Below the pieces are notes generated by a model. It did not search any database, was not told where the DNA came from, and saw only the letters and a list, made by a program, of their open reading frames with translations. Of a DNA stretch of 49,382 bases, positions 40,582-48,882 are shown one piece after another. This DNA comes from Caldilineaceae bacterium. GTDB taxonomy: Bacteria; Chloroflexota; Anaerolineae; Caldilineales; Caldilineaceae. Location: the NCBI GenBank assembly GCA_026645575.1, contig JAPKMW010000094.1:1-49382 (forward strand), in the 5' to 3' direction. Position 1 is the stretch's first letter, and the number at the start of each line of letters is the position of its first letter. Made by a program: the position numbers and the translations under genes.

Positions 40582-40605
40582 TGTCACCTTGTCACCTTGT
40601 CATCC
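40582..40605. repeat. Octamer tandem repeat TGTCACCT (3 units)
   Basis: TGTCACCT, TGTCACCT, TGTCATCC in tandem. The stop codon of actB (40600-40602, minus strand) lies inside the last unit. It has the opposite orientation to the array at 46306-46353. Confidence 0.65.
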
Positions 40606-43572
40606 TGTCTCTTCCAACGCTGGGTTGGGGTTGCGCAGTTTGGCGAGATAGGTGGTGCGGGGGTGGGTGTTGAGTTCGGTTAATAGACCGTAGTTAAGGG
40701 GGGAGGCTTTGCGCTTGGCGACCTGGCTCTCGGCGTCGTTGATGTTGCCAAAGACGATGGCTTGGGTGGGACAGGCGGCTTGACAGGCAGTGACCACTTC
40801 ACCGTCGGCAATGGGTCGGCCTTCTAACTTGGCCTGGATGCGGGCGGCGCTGATACGTTGGGTGCAGTAGGTGCATTTTTCCATCACGCCTCGCGAACGC
40901 ACCGTCACGTTCGGGTTACGTTGCAGCGCCAGGCTCTCACTCTCAAAGTCCACAAATTCCAGGAAGTTGAAGCGGCGCACCTTGTAGGGACAGTTGTTGG
41001 AACAGTAGCGGGTGCCGACGCAACGGTTATAGATCATGGTGTTCAAGCCTTCGGCGTCGTGCATGGTCGCCGCCACGGGACAGACCACCTCACAGGGTGC
41101 ATTCTCACAGTGCATACAGGTGACCGGCTGGTGATGAATGGCCGGATCGGCGGGGTCGCCTTCAAAGTAGCGGTCGAGGCGAATCCAGTGCATCTCCCGC
41201 CCGTTGATCACCTGTTCTTTGCCCACAATCGGAATGTTGTTTTCCGCCTGACAAGCAATCACACAGGCGTTGCAACCATTACAAGCAGTCAGGTCAATCG
41301 TCATGCCCCAGGCATTCTCGCTATACTCCACTTTGGGATAAAGGGAGATTGCTTCGCCGTGGGGGTCCATTTCGTGAACAAAATGGGGTTCGGCGGCAAA
41401 TTGGGTCACGGTGCCGGTACGAATCAGATTGCGCCCTTCCATGCTGTGATGCACCTGCGTGCTGGCGAGTTGATAGCCGGCGCCCACCTTGCGCACGGTC
41501 AAGCGGTTGCCAAACCACGGCACAGCGGTGGTGCGTAAGGTATAGCCATTAAAGCCAAGCCCGTTACCCACCTTACCAACACGACTGCGCCCGTAACCCA
41601 GATGGACGGTCACTGCATTATCACTGTGACCGGGCAGAAGCCAGACCGGCGCTTGCACCGTCCGCCCGTCATACGCCAGCTCGACCAAATCACCATTGGT
41701 CAGACCCAGGGTGGCCGCCGTTGTCGGGCTGATCAGGGCGACATTTTCCCAGGTCAATTTGGTGAGTGGTTTGGGCAATTCTTGTAACCAGCCATTGTTG
41801 GCAAAGCGGCCATCCCAGATGGTGGGATCAGGGCGGAAGTTGATTTCCAAGCCTTCGGACGTGACGGTACTCGGCGGTTGGGTAGTCGCCGGTGATTGCA
41901 CCTGCACTGTTTTGGCCGGTAAGGCGCTATCGGCCACCACGCCATCATGCAAGGCGCGCTGCCAGAAAGCGGTAAAGCCGGTCTCGCCCTGTTGATTCTG
42001 CCAGTAGGCTTGCACAAGGTCATGGTCAGATCGTACCGTTTCACTGAGCAGCGCGTCCAGCACTTCATGGGCCGAGCGGCTGGCATAGAGCGGCTGGATC
42101 AACGGTTGCTGAATGGTAATTGTCCCATCATAGGTGCGGCCATCACTCCACGCTTCCAGGTAGTGTGATTCGGGGACCTGCCACTGGCAAAGGGCGCTGG
42201 TTTCATCAGCGTGAGAACTGAGATGAGCACGCAAGCCAACTTGGGCCAGGGCTGTGGCAAAGTCGAGATCAACTGGCGCCGTAAAGACTGGGTTACCGCC
42301 GAGGATCAGGAGCGTCTCTACCTCACCCGCCGCCATTGCCGCCACCAATTCACTCAGGGAGTGGTTTTGATTCACCGGGTCGGCGACCACCGGCGCTGTA
42401 TAGATCACCGTCTTGTCACGGTTGCCCAATGTTTCGTTGATGGCATGAACCAGGGCATGAACGATCGGCGGCTGTTGATCGCCAGCCACGACCAGACTTG
42501 CCTCCGCATGAGCTTTCAGATCATTCGCCAAGGCTGTAACCCAATTTGCCGGCAAGGCGCTCTCATCCCCCGCCGCCACCGACAAGCCCACCTCCACGGC
42601 CAACGCACGCACAAAGGCTTCCACCTGTCCCGATGGCAAGGCCAGTCGATGATCGGCAGCAGCGCCGGTGATCGTTGGCGCGCTTTCGATGACATAGAGC
42701 CGGTTTTGCTTGCGTTCCGCCGGGCGATCCACGCGCCGACCGTCGGCAAAATCACGGGCATAGCGGACGCGCCCCGGCCCGGCGCCAAAGAGATCAGCAT
42801 CCAGACAGACGATGAGATCCGCTTGATCCAGGCGGTAGACCGGCTCTACCTTTTCGCCAAAGGCTAGTTGCGCGCCATCATAGACATTATCCCGGTTAAC
42901 CGGTTCGTATTGATGCCAACGCGCCTGGGGGAATTGGGTCAACAGTGTTTGTAATTGGCTATATAAGGTTGGGGAAGTCACCGTTTCGGTCAAGATCCGT
43001 AAACCCGCCCCGCCACTGTCGGTTGCGGCTGCTACTTGCGTTTTCAAAGCGGCCAGAAAGGCGTCCCAACTGCTGGCTGCACCATCAAGCGTGATTTCTT
43101 TTGCCCGATCGGGGTCATAGAGATTCAAAATCGACGCCTGGGCCAGAGTGTCGGTTGCCCCCAGGCTGGCGGGATGGTCGGGATTGCCTTCCACTTTGGT
43201 AGGGCGATGGTCATGGCTCTGCGCCAGGAGACCCAGTGTATAGCCGCCCAGTTGCATGGCGGTGGCAAAAAAGAGCGGCTGCCCCGGCACGGTGGCTTCG
43301 GGCATCTGCACATAGGGGACAATCTTCTCGTCGGGCTGGTTGGCGCAGGCGGTCAAGCCAGCTAACGCCAGCGACGCGCCCATCAGTTGCAGAAAATTGC
43401 GCCGACTCATTGCCGGCAGCCACTCCGACGCCTGGCGCGGAAACTCGCGGTGGAGAAACTCTTGAAATTCGGCGGTTTCGGCCAGTTCTTCCAGGCCGCG
43501 CCAATAGTCACGCCCCTGTGACTCGCTTAACCGTTGCTGCACTGCCGTCAATTCGAGTGGAACCTTGGTCAT
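40600..43572 (-). CDS. actB: Alternative complex III subunit ActB (molybdopterin-like plus Fe-S domain)
   Basis: A 990-aa exported protein. A soluble N-terminus is followed by a twin-arginine signal (MSRRNFLQLMGASLALAGLTAC, Arg57-Arg58). The B1 part resembles the molybdopterin oxidoreductase large subunit (HDHRPTKVEGNPDHPASLGATD). ActB members have no Mo cofactor. The last about 230 residues are the B2 ferredoxin-like part with four Cys clusters: CNGCNACVIAC, CMHCENAPCEVVC, CVGTRYCSNNC and CTYC with CQAAC. B1 and B2 are fused, as is usual. It receives electrons from quinol through its Fe-S clusters. It lies between actA and actCD, each gap containing a different inverted repeat. Confidence 0.92.
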   Translation of the reverse strand: MTKVPLELTAVQQRLSESQGRDYWRGLEELAETAEFQEFLHREFPRQASEWLPAMSRRNFLQLMGASLALAGLTACANQPDEKIVPYVQMPEATVPGQPLFFATAMQLGGYTLGLLAQSHDHRPTKVEGNPDHPASLGATDTLAQASILNLYDPDRAKEITLDGAASSWDAFLAALKTQVAAATDSGGAGLRILTETVTSPTLYSQLQTLLTQFPQARWHQYEPVNRDNVYDGAQLAFGEKVEPVYRLDQADLIVCLDADLFGAGPGRVRYARDFADGRRVDRPAERKQNRLYVIESAPTITGAAADHRLALPSGQVEAFVRALAVEVGLSVAAGDESALPANWVTALANDLKAHAEASLVVAGDQQPPIVHALVHAINETLGNRDKTVIYTAPVVADPVNQNHSLSELVAAMAAGEVETLLILGGNPVFTAPVDLDFATALAQVGLRAHLSSHADETSALCQWQVPESHYLEAWSDGRTYDGTITIQQPLIQPLYASRSAHEVLDALLSETVRSDHDLVQAYWQNQQGETGFTAFWQRALHDGVVADSALPAKTVQVQSPATTQPPSTVTSEGLEINFRPDPTIWDGRFANNGWLQELPKPLTKLTWENVALISPTTAATLGLTNGDLVELAYDGRTVQAPVWLLPGHSDNAVTVHLGYGRSRVGKVGNGLGFNGYTLRTTAVPWFGNRLTVRKVGAGYQLASTQVHHSMEGRNLIRTGTVTQFAAEPHFVHEMDPHGEAISLYPKVEYSENAWGMTIDLTACNGCNACVIACQAENNIPIVGKEQVINGREMHWIRLDRYFEGDPADPAIHHQPVTCMHCENAPCEVVCPVAATMHDAEGLNTMIYNRCVGTRYCSNNCPYKVRRFNFLEFVDFESESLALQRNPNVTVRSRGVMEKCTYCTQRISAARIQAKLEGRPIADGEVVTACQAACPTQAIVFGNINDAESQVAKRKASPLNYGLLTELNTHPRTTYLAKLRNPNPALEETG

Positions 43573-43590
43573 AGATTTATCCGCAAGCTA

Positions 43591-43669
43591 GTGTTGCGTA
43601 TTACGTGTTTCGTGAACCATGATCGTGGCTGTTCGGTCCAATTTTGCCAAAGCACGCAACACGCAACAC
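43591..43669. repeat. Inverted repeat GTGTTGCGT/ACGCAACAC in the actA-actB gap
   Basis: GTGTTGCGT (43591-43599) matches two tandem ACGCAACAC copies (43654-43662, 43661-43669). The motif recurs in the tail of the repeat at 22308-22382. Confidence 0.6.
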
Positions 43670-43674
43670 GGTTT

Positions 43675-44331
43675 TTACCGGTGACAAATAGAACAATCGG
43701 TCAATCCATTGACATGGATGCCGTAGTCGGCCACTAATTGGGCGCCCAGCGTGCGCTGGTCGGGGGGCGGGGTGTAGCCCATGGTGAAGACGGCGTCGCG
43801 TGGACGGAGATATTGGGCCGGGTCGCGATGACAATCGAGGCACCAATCCATCTGCAAATTCTCCACCTTAGCGACCACAGCCATCTGATCGACTCGCCCG
43901 TGACAGGTTTCGCAGCCGACACCCTGTTTCACATGAATGGCATGATTGAAATAGACAAAATCAGCTAAATCATGCACCCGAATCCATTCGAGTGGTTGGC
44001 CCGTCTCGGCGCTGGTGCGCACCAGTTCTAAGTTTGGGGAATCGGTCGCCACCTGGGCATGGCAGCCCATGCAGGTTTCGGTTGCTGGAATGCCGGCGCT
44101 GTTGCTCTCTTCGACGCTCGTGTGACAATAGCGGCAATCTAATCCCAGCCCACCCACATGTTGCGCATGGCTATAGGGGATGGCTTGCGCCTTGGCAACA
44201 CCAACTTCGGTCATAAAGGGGGAGCGGACCGTGTAGTAGCCCAACCAGGCCAAACCCGCCAACAGCAGCACTACCACCAACAGCGCGACTTTGGCGATGA
44301 TGTTTATACTAGGATGGAAAATCTGCGACAT
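43675..44331 (-). CDS. actA: Alternative complex III subunit ActA (pentaheme cytochrome c)
   Basis: A 218-aa cytochrome with one N-terminal membrane helix (residues about 10-32) and five CxxCH sites at 66-70, 87-91, 140-144, 164-168 and 213-217. PYSHAQHVGGLGLDCRYCHTSVE, IPATETCMGCHAQV and FNHAIHVKQGVGCETCHGRVDQM match ActA. It is the first gene of the operon on the minus strand and its hemes pass electrons from ActB to the soluble or membrane cytochromes. The start at 44331 has a weak AGAAAG upstream. No clear promoter was picked in the 470-bp divergent gap. Confidence 0.92.
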   Translation of the reverse strand: MSQIFHPSINIIAKVALLVVVLLLAGLAWLGYYTVRSPFMTEVGVAKAQAIPYSHAQHVGGLGLDCRYCHTSVEESNSAGIPATETCMGCHAQVATDSPNLELVRTSAETGQPLEWIRVHDLADFVYFNHAIHVKQGVGCETCHGRVDQMAVVAKVENLQMDWCLDCHRDPAQYLRPRDAVFTMGYTPPPDQRTLGAQLVADYGIHVNGLTDCSICHR

Positions 44332-44349
44332 ACCGTTGCTTTCTACTTA

Positions 44350-44461
44350 GGGTCCGTAAAAGAACAAAGTAAGCTCTTGGCGAGTCCGTGACTCGCTGCT
44401 GGGCTGGGGCGAGTCACGGACTCGCCAAGAGCAGTGGACGGCGTTATATTTTTACGAACCC
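44350..44461. repeat. AGTCCGTGACT-family palindromic element, copy 4
   Basis: Outer arms GGGTCCGTAAAA (44350-44361) and 44450-44461 have one mismatch. Inner arms of 24 nt (44373-44396, beginning GCTCTTGGCGAGTCCGTGAC, and 44409-44432) are perfect. It lies 18 bp upstream of actA in the divergent gap. Confidence 0.85.
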
Positions 44462-44801
44462 TTACTGCTCAGCCAAGATGAATGGAGGTATCCAGAAGAG
44501 CGTCTACCATAGATAACGTTTTCGTTGCCTTGATTGGATTTACGGACATTGTAGTTGTGTCAGTAGTATACCACAAATTTTCGGGTAGAAAATGAGAAGA
44601 AGATGAAAGCAATGACTGACAGTGGTTGATTCGTTGGTGGCGCACGCAAGAGGCGTCTATGAAACCAACGAACCCACTACCCCTTACAAGACATCCATTG
44701 TCCTGCTGACCTCAACATGATTGTCCCTACCAAACGGTTGCTTGTTATGGTACAATGCGCCCTATCTCAGCAAAATCAAGTAAATTCCCTATGATTGTCG
44801 T
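44462..44801. other. Remainder of the actA/mocR divergent gap
   Basis: Apart from the inverted repeat at 44621-44678, the only signal noted is TACAAT (44751-44756) followed by the MocR gene 45 bp later, a possible -10 box without a well-spaced -35. No gene was seen. Confidence 0.4.
44621..44678. repeat. Inverted repeat TTCGTTGGT/ACCAACGAA
   Basis: TTCGTTGGT (44630-44638) pairs with ACCAACGAA (44664-44672), with outer AGTGG (44621-44625) and CCACT (44674-44678). It resembles the arms of 28434-28482. Confidence 0.55.
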
Positions 44802-46304
44802 ATGACAAATATACATTTCCAACTGGAACGCGACAATGGGGTGGCGCTCTACCAGCAAATTGTTGATCATGTCAAAAGCCAGATTCGCAGCCAGCAACTG
44901 CCCGTTGGGGCGCGCTTGCCAACCATTCGCCAGCTCGCCCAAAGCGTCGGGGTGACGCGCGTTACCGTGCAAAGCGCCTATGATGAGTTGCAAGCACAGG
45001 GTTGGATCGAATCGACGGTCGGGCGCGGCACCTTTGTCGCCAGCGAATTGCCGCTGCCGTTGCGGGCCACGCCCCCCCAATTTGGGCAACAACTAAGCGC
45101 CGATGCGGTGATCAACGACCTGTTGCAAATTCACCAATTGCAGACCGATCAACGCCATGTCGGCCATTCGCTGGCGCTAGCCTCGCCTGACCCGCGGCTT
45201 TTTCCCATGGAGAGCTTTGTCGAAAGCTGGCAGGCCGTGCAAAGTGATCTACGAGCGCTGCTCTGCTATGGCTCACCGCAAGGTGATCTACAAGCCCGTG
45301 TGGCGATGGCGGAATTGCTGGAAAAGCGCGGAGTATTGGTCGGGCCGGATCAGTTGATTCTCACCAATGGCTTGACCCAAGGGTTGGCTCTGGTTGCGCA
45401 GACCTTAGCCCAGCCAGGCGACCGCGTGTTGGTGGAGCAGCCGACCTATCTCGGTTTTCTCAATCTGCTGAAAGCGCACCGCTTGGAACCCATCGGCGTA
45501 CCGCTGGATGAAGACGGCCCGCACCTGGCGCTGTTGGAACAACTGGCGGTGCAATATCGACCACGCTTTTTTTATACCATTCCGACCTATCAAAACCCGA
45601 CCGGTCTTTGTATGACGGTAGAGCAGCGAGCTGAACTGCTGGCCTGGGCGGAACGCCATAACATTGTCCTGGTCGAAGATGATCTCTATGCCCGCTTGTT
45701 CTATCAAGGCGAGCCGCCGCCGGCCATCAAGCAGGCGGATGGCAATGGCATGGTAGTCTATCTGACCAGCGAGTCGAAAGTACTCTTTCCGGGCTTGCGC
45801 ATCGGCGTGGTCGTCGCGCCGCGGCCCCTCCATGAGCGCATTTTGGCGCTGCGGCGGGCGACCGATCTTTGCGGGTCACAGCTTCTACAACGCGCCTTTG
45901 CCCATTTTGTCCAGCATAAAGGGCTGCACAACCACTTGCGACGCGTCCTGCCCATCTACCGGCGGCGGCGCGATGCAATGATCACCGCCCTGCGCCGTTT
46001 CATGCCCCCCGGCGTCACCTGGACCGAGCCAGCGGGCGGCTACTGCATCTGGCTGACCCTGCCTCGGCTCCACACCCTGCATGATCTGCCGCAGGCGGCG
46101 CTCCAACAAGGAGTCGCGATTGCCACGGGCGACGTGTTTCTAACGCAACCGGGTCCCCATCAACACATCCGGCTAGCCTTCAGTTATGAGGATGAAGAGA
46201 CCATCCGCCGCTGTGTTGCCCTGCTGGGGCATCTGATCACGGAACGGATTCAACAAGCCGGCGCACAGCCGCCGGAGGCGATGGATTGGTTGCCGCTGGT
46301 GTGA
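44802..46304 (+). CDS. MocR/PdxR-type GntR regulator with aminotransferase domain
   Basis: A 500-aa chimera. Residues about 1-80 are a GntR winged helix: ALYQQIVDHVKSQIRSQQLPVGARLPTIRQLAQSVGVTRVTVQSAYDELQAQGWIESTVGRGTFVA. The rest is a fold type I aminotransferase-like effector domain with TNGLTQGLALV, PTYQNPTGL, LVEDDLYARLF and YLTSESKVLFPGLRIGVVV (PLP Lys326). MocR proteins sense PLP or amino-compound adducts and control adjacent genes, often PLP or amino-acid genes. The genes behind it are PhzF-like, another aminotransferase and a membrane protein, which are plausible targets. Six tandem octamers follow just after its stop. Confidence 0.88.
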   Translation: MTNIHFQLERDNGVALYQQIVDHVKSQIRSQQLPVGARLPTIRQLAQSVGVTRVTVQSAYDELQAQGWIESTVGRGTFVASELPLPLRATPPQFGQQLSADAVINDLLQIHQLQTDQRHVGHSLALASPDPRLFPMESFVESWQAVQSDLRALLCYGSPQGDLQARVAMAELLEKRGVLVGPDQLILTNGLTQGLALVAQTLAQPGDRVLVEQPTYLGFLNLLKAHRLEPIGVPLDEDGPHLALLEQLAVQYRPRFFYTIPTYQNPTGLCMTVEQRAELLAWAERHNIVLVEDDLYARLFYQGEPPPAIKQADGNGMVVYLTSESKVLFPGLRIGVVVAPRPLHERILALRRATDLCGSQLLQRAFAHFVQHKGLHNHLRRVLPIYRRRRDAMITALRRFMPPGVTWTEPAGGYCIWLTLPRLHTLHDLPQAALQQGVAIATGDVFLTQPGPHQHIRLAFSYEDEETIRRCVALLGHLITERIQQAGAQPPEAMDWLPLV

Positions 46305-46305
46305 G

Positions 46306-46393
46306 GGATGACAAGGTGACAAGGTGACAAGGTGACAAGATGACAGGGTGACATAATCGTCTAATTTCATCTTGTCATCCGGTCATCCTGTCA
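46306..46393. repeat. Octamer tandem array AGGTGACA (6 units) and opposing TGTCATCC units
   Basis: GGATGACA, AGGTGACA x3, AGATGACA, GGGTGACA (46306-46353), then reversed units TGTCATCC and GGTCATCC (46373-46388). The two halves could base-pair. It fills the gap between the MocR and PhzF-like genes and is the largest array of the octamer family here. Confidence 0.85.
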
Positions 46394-46409
46394 AAAAGAA
46401 AGGGAGATG

Positions 46410-47288
46410 ATGGCTACTTATCCATTCATGCAGGTGGATGCGTTTACAACCAAGGCGCTGGGTGGGAATCCATGTGCGATTGTTTTTGACGCAGATGATC
46501 TAGATGCGGCAACAATGCAGGCGATTGCGCAGGAGATGAATTTGTCGGAGACGGCCTTTGTGCTGAAGTCGCAGATTGCCGATGTGCGGGCGCGCTATTT
46601 TACGCCGGAAGCCGAAATTCCCCTGGCCGGCCACCCAACGATTGCGACAATCTACGCGCTGGTGGAGACCGGTCGGTTGCCGATGCGGGGTGACCAGATG
46701 ACGATCAGCCTGGAATTGCGTGATGGCCCGATTGCCGTCGAAGTGCAGGGGGTCAATGGCAAGCCGACCTATGTCATTATGACGCAGCGCAAACCGCAAT
46801 TTCTCCACACACTGGAGGCCGCCACCGTGTTGTCGGTTTGGGGGTTGCAACCGGAGGATGCGCTACCCGGTGTACCGCTTCAGGTGGTCAGCACGGGCAC
46901 GCCGCAGTTGATGATTCCAGTGCGCAATCACGACGCTTTACGCCGGTTGGCAATCAACGAGGCGGCTTACCGGCGCTTGAGCCAGGAGACAAACTTTTTC
47001 AGCGCCCATCTCTTCTGCCTGGGCGGTGCGACGCCAGATGGTGATACCTTTGCCCGCCATCTCGCCCCCTTTGAAGATCCCTTCACCGGCTCGGCCACCG
47101 GCGGCATGGGCGCCTATCTCTGGCATTACGGCTTGATCGACAGACCCACTTTCATTGCCGAGCAAGGGCATTGGATGGACCGCCCCGGCCAGGCCACGGT
47201 CGAGGTGGTTGGGCCACGGCATGAGATTGAAACCGTCAAAGTCGGTGGCCCGGCGATCACAGTGGTGCGGGGGGAGTTGATTCTGTAG
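46410..47288 (+). CDS. PhzF-family isomerase/epimerase-like protein
   Basis: A 292-aa PhzF-fold protein (DapF-like two-domain fold). The N-terminus FMQVDAFTTKALGGNPCAIVFDADD is typical, and the catalytic Glu lies in EMNLSETAFVL. RYFTPEAEIPLAGHPTIATIYAL and the C-terminal FEDPFTGSATGGMGAYLWHYGL also fit. Related enzymes isomerise trans-2,3-dihydro-3-hydroxyanthranilate (PhzF) but most members have unknown substrates; no phenazine genes are near. ATG 46410 is preferred over ATG 46407 because AGGGAG (46401-46406) leaves spacing only for it. It is probably in one transcriptional unit with the aminotransferase downstream. Confidence 0.85.
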   Translation: MATYPFMQVDAFTTKALGGNPCAIVFDADDLDAATMQAIAQEMNLSETAFVLKSQIADVRARYFTPEAEIPLAGHPTIATIYALVETGRLPMRGDQMTISLELRDGPIAVEVQGVNGKPTYVIMTQRKPQFLHTLEAATVLSVWGLQPEDALPGVPLQVVSTGTPQLMIPVRNHDALRRLAINEAAYRRLSQETNFFSAHLFCLGGATPDGDTFARHLAPFEDPFTGSATGGMGAYLWHYGLIDRPTFIAEQGHWMDRPGQATVEVVGPRHEIETVKVGGPAITVVRGELIL

Positions 47289-47321
47289 TATTTATCAACA
47301 ATGAATAATGGAACCGTCGGT

Positions 47322-47403
47322 CAATATCACCGCGAATCCTGGGATTAGCGAATCTTTTTTCACCTGACGTAATTCGCTAATCCTCTGATTCGCGGTGATA
47401 TTG
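47322..47403. repeat. Inverted repeat CACCGCGAATC family
   Basis: Outer arms CAATATCACCGCGAATC (47322-47338) and 47387-47403 are exact complements; inner ATTAGCGAAT (47344-47353) pairs with ATTCGCTAAT (47372-47381). It lies between the PhzF-like and aminotransferase genes. Confidence 0.85.
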
Positions 47404-47432
47404 GGTGGCTATTATATCGATAGGAACAGCAC

Positions 47433-48614
47433 ATGTTACAAACAACCTTTGCGAAACGCACGGCACAGATGCAACTGAACGCCATTCGCGAAATCTTAAA
47501 AGTAGTGAACCGCCCCGGCATGGTCTCGCTGGCCGGCGGCATCCCGGCGCCGGAAAGTTTTCCACTGGCGCTGATGCAGGAATTGACCACGCTGGTTTTA
47601 CAAAAATATGGCGCAATGGCGTTGCAGTATGACGCCACCGAGGGCTTTGCGCCCCTTCGCCAAGCGCTGCCAGCTCATCTGGCCGCCAAACAGGTGAGCG
47701 CAGCGGCTGAGGAGATTTTGATCTTTAGCGGTTCGCAAGGGGTTCTGGATGCGCTGGGCAAGATTTTGATTACGCCGGGTGATGCAGTCGCCGTCGAGTC
47801 GCCGACCTATGTAGGGGCGTTGAGCGCTTTTAATCCGTATGAACCGGCCTATGTCCAGATTGAAACCGACGACCAAGGGATCATCCCCGCCGCACTAGAA
47901 GAAGTGTTGCGCCGCCAACCGATCAAGTACATCTATCTCGTACCCACCTTTCAAAACCCGACCGGACGCACCTTGCCTCTCGACCGCCGGCAGGCCGTTG
48001 CAGCCATTGTACAACGTTACGGCGTGTTGATCGTCGAAGACGATCCCTACAGTGATCTGCGCTACAGCGGTGAGGCGCTGCCGCCGATCAAGCACTTTGC
48101 GCCCGACCATGTGGTCTATGTCAGCACCCTCTCCAAGACCTTTGCACCGGGGTTGCGCATTGGCTTCTGCGTCGCGCCGGCGGCGATTCACCGGTGGTTG
48201 GTCATTGCCAAACAAGGCGTTGATCTACACACCAGCACCTTTAATCAGGCGTTGGCGGCGGAATATCTCACCGGCGGCTACCTACAACAGCAACTACCCA
48301 AGATTCTGTCCATCTATCGCCCACGCCAACAAGCCATGTTGGCGGCGCTGGATCGCTATCTACCGGCCGGCTTCCAGTGGACCCAACCGGAAGGGGGCAT
48401 GTTCCTCTGGCTGGAAGGCCCCGCCGGTCTGGACACCGAACGGGTATACTGGCGCGCCGTCGAACGGCAGACCGCTTTTGTTCCCGGCAAGTTCTTTTTT
48501 GCCGAACCAGGCGTTGGCGACGCCACCATGCGGCTCAACTATACAATGGCCGATGAGGCAAAGATCGATTGGGCGGTGCGCACGTTGGCGGAGGTGATTG
48601 GCGAGTTTGTGTAG
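47433..48614 (+). CDS. Class I aminotransferase, LysN/2-aminoadipate aminotransferase-like
   Basis: A 393-aa PLP enzyme. VSLAGGIPAPESFP, YDATEGFAPLRQAL, SGSQGVLDALGKIL, PTFQNPTGRTL and VVYVSTLSKTFAPGLRIGFCVAP with Schiff-base Lys235 match the multisubstrate alpha-amino acid aminotransferases of the LysN/ARO8 group. The start ATG 47433 has GGA 8 nt upstream. The gene forms a probable unit with the PhzF-like enzyme, under the MocR-type regulator upstream. Its amino-acid donor cannot be told. Confidence 0.87.
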   Translation: MLQTTFAKRTAQMQLNAIREILKVVNRPGMVSLAGGIPAPESFPLALMQELTTLVLQKYGAMALQYDATEGFAPLRQALPAHLAAKQVSAAAEEILIFSGSQGVLDALGKILITPGDAVAVESPTYVGALSAFNPYEPAYVQIETDDQGIIPAALEEVLRRQPIKYIYLVPTFQNPTGRTLPLDRRQAVAAIVQRYGVLIVEDDPYSDLRYSGEALPPIKHFAPDHVVYVSTLSKTFAPGLRIGFCVAPAAIHRWLVIAKQGVDLHTSTFNQALAAEYLTGGYLQQQLPKILSIYRPRQQAMLAALDRYLPAGFQWTQPEGGMFLWLEGPAGLDTERVYWRAVERQTAFVPGKFFFAEPGVGDATMRLNYTMADEAKIDWAVRTLAEVIGEFV

Positions 48615-48707
48615 AAACGTGATGCGTGATTCGTGGCTTCGACGTGAGCCGGTTGCCTACCAGGCGCGAACGTTGCATGAACCGTTGATAACGACTAAAC
48701 TTGCTGA

Positions 48708-48728
48708 TAGCCGGTCATGGACCGGCTA
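48708..48728. repeat. Short palindrome TAGCCGGTC-ATG-GACCGGCTA
   Basis: Perfect 9-bp arms around ATG, immediately abutting the element at 48729. It resembles the core of the 26156 copy (TAGCCGGTCCGTGACTGGCTA). Confidence 0.6.
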
Positions 48729-48841
48729 GGTGACCCACTAGAAATAACTTCTGCTCCCAGCGAGTCCGTGACTCGCCCTAGCCCGTTGCGAGTCACGGAC
48801 TCCCCTTGAGCGGATGGGGAAGTTGTTTTTAGACGGTCACC
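48729..48841. repeat. AGTCCGTGACT-family palindromic element, copy 5
   Basis: Outer arms GGTGACC (48729-48735) and GGTCACC (48835-48841), then CTAGAAATAACTTC and its relative GAAGTTGTTTTTAG, and inner GAGTCCGTGACTCGC / GCGAGTCACGGACTC. It sits 42 bp before the DUF606 gene. Confidence 0.75.
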
Positions 48842-48882
48842 AAAGGCGGTTGACCATACTATACGCAAGAAAAGGGTTATCA

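Noticed and set aside
40858..41538. A 226-codon plus-strand open frame opposite actB
   Set aside because: Antisense to the conserved Fe-S region of actB; the codon pattern is a mirror of the actB sequence.
46306..46353. Octamer array considered as a CRISPR array
   Set aside because: Units are 8 nt with no spacers and no cas genes nearby.
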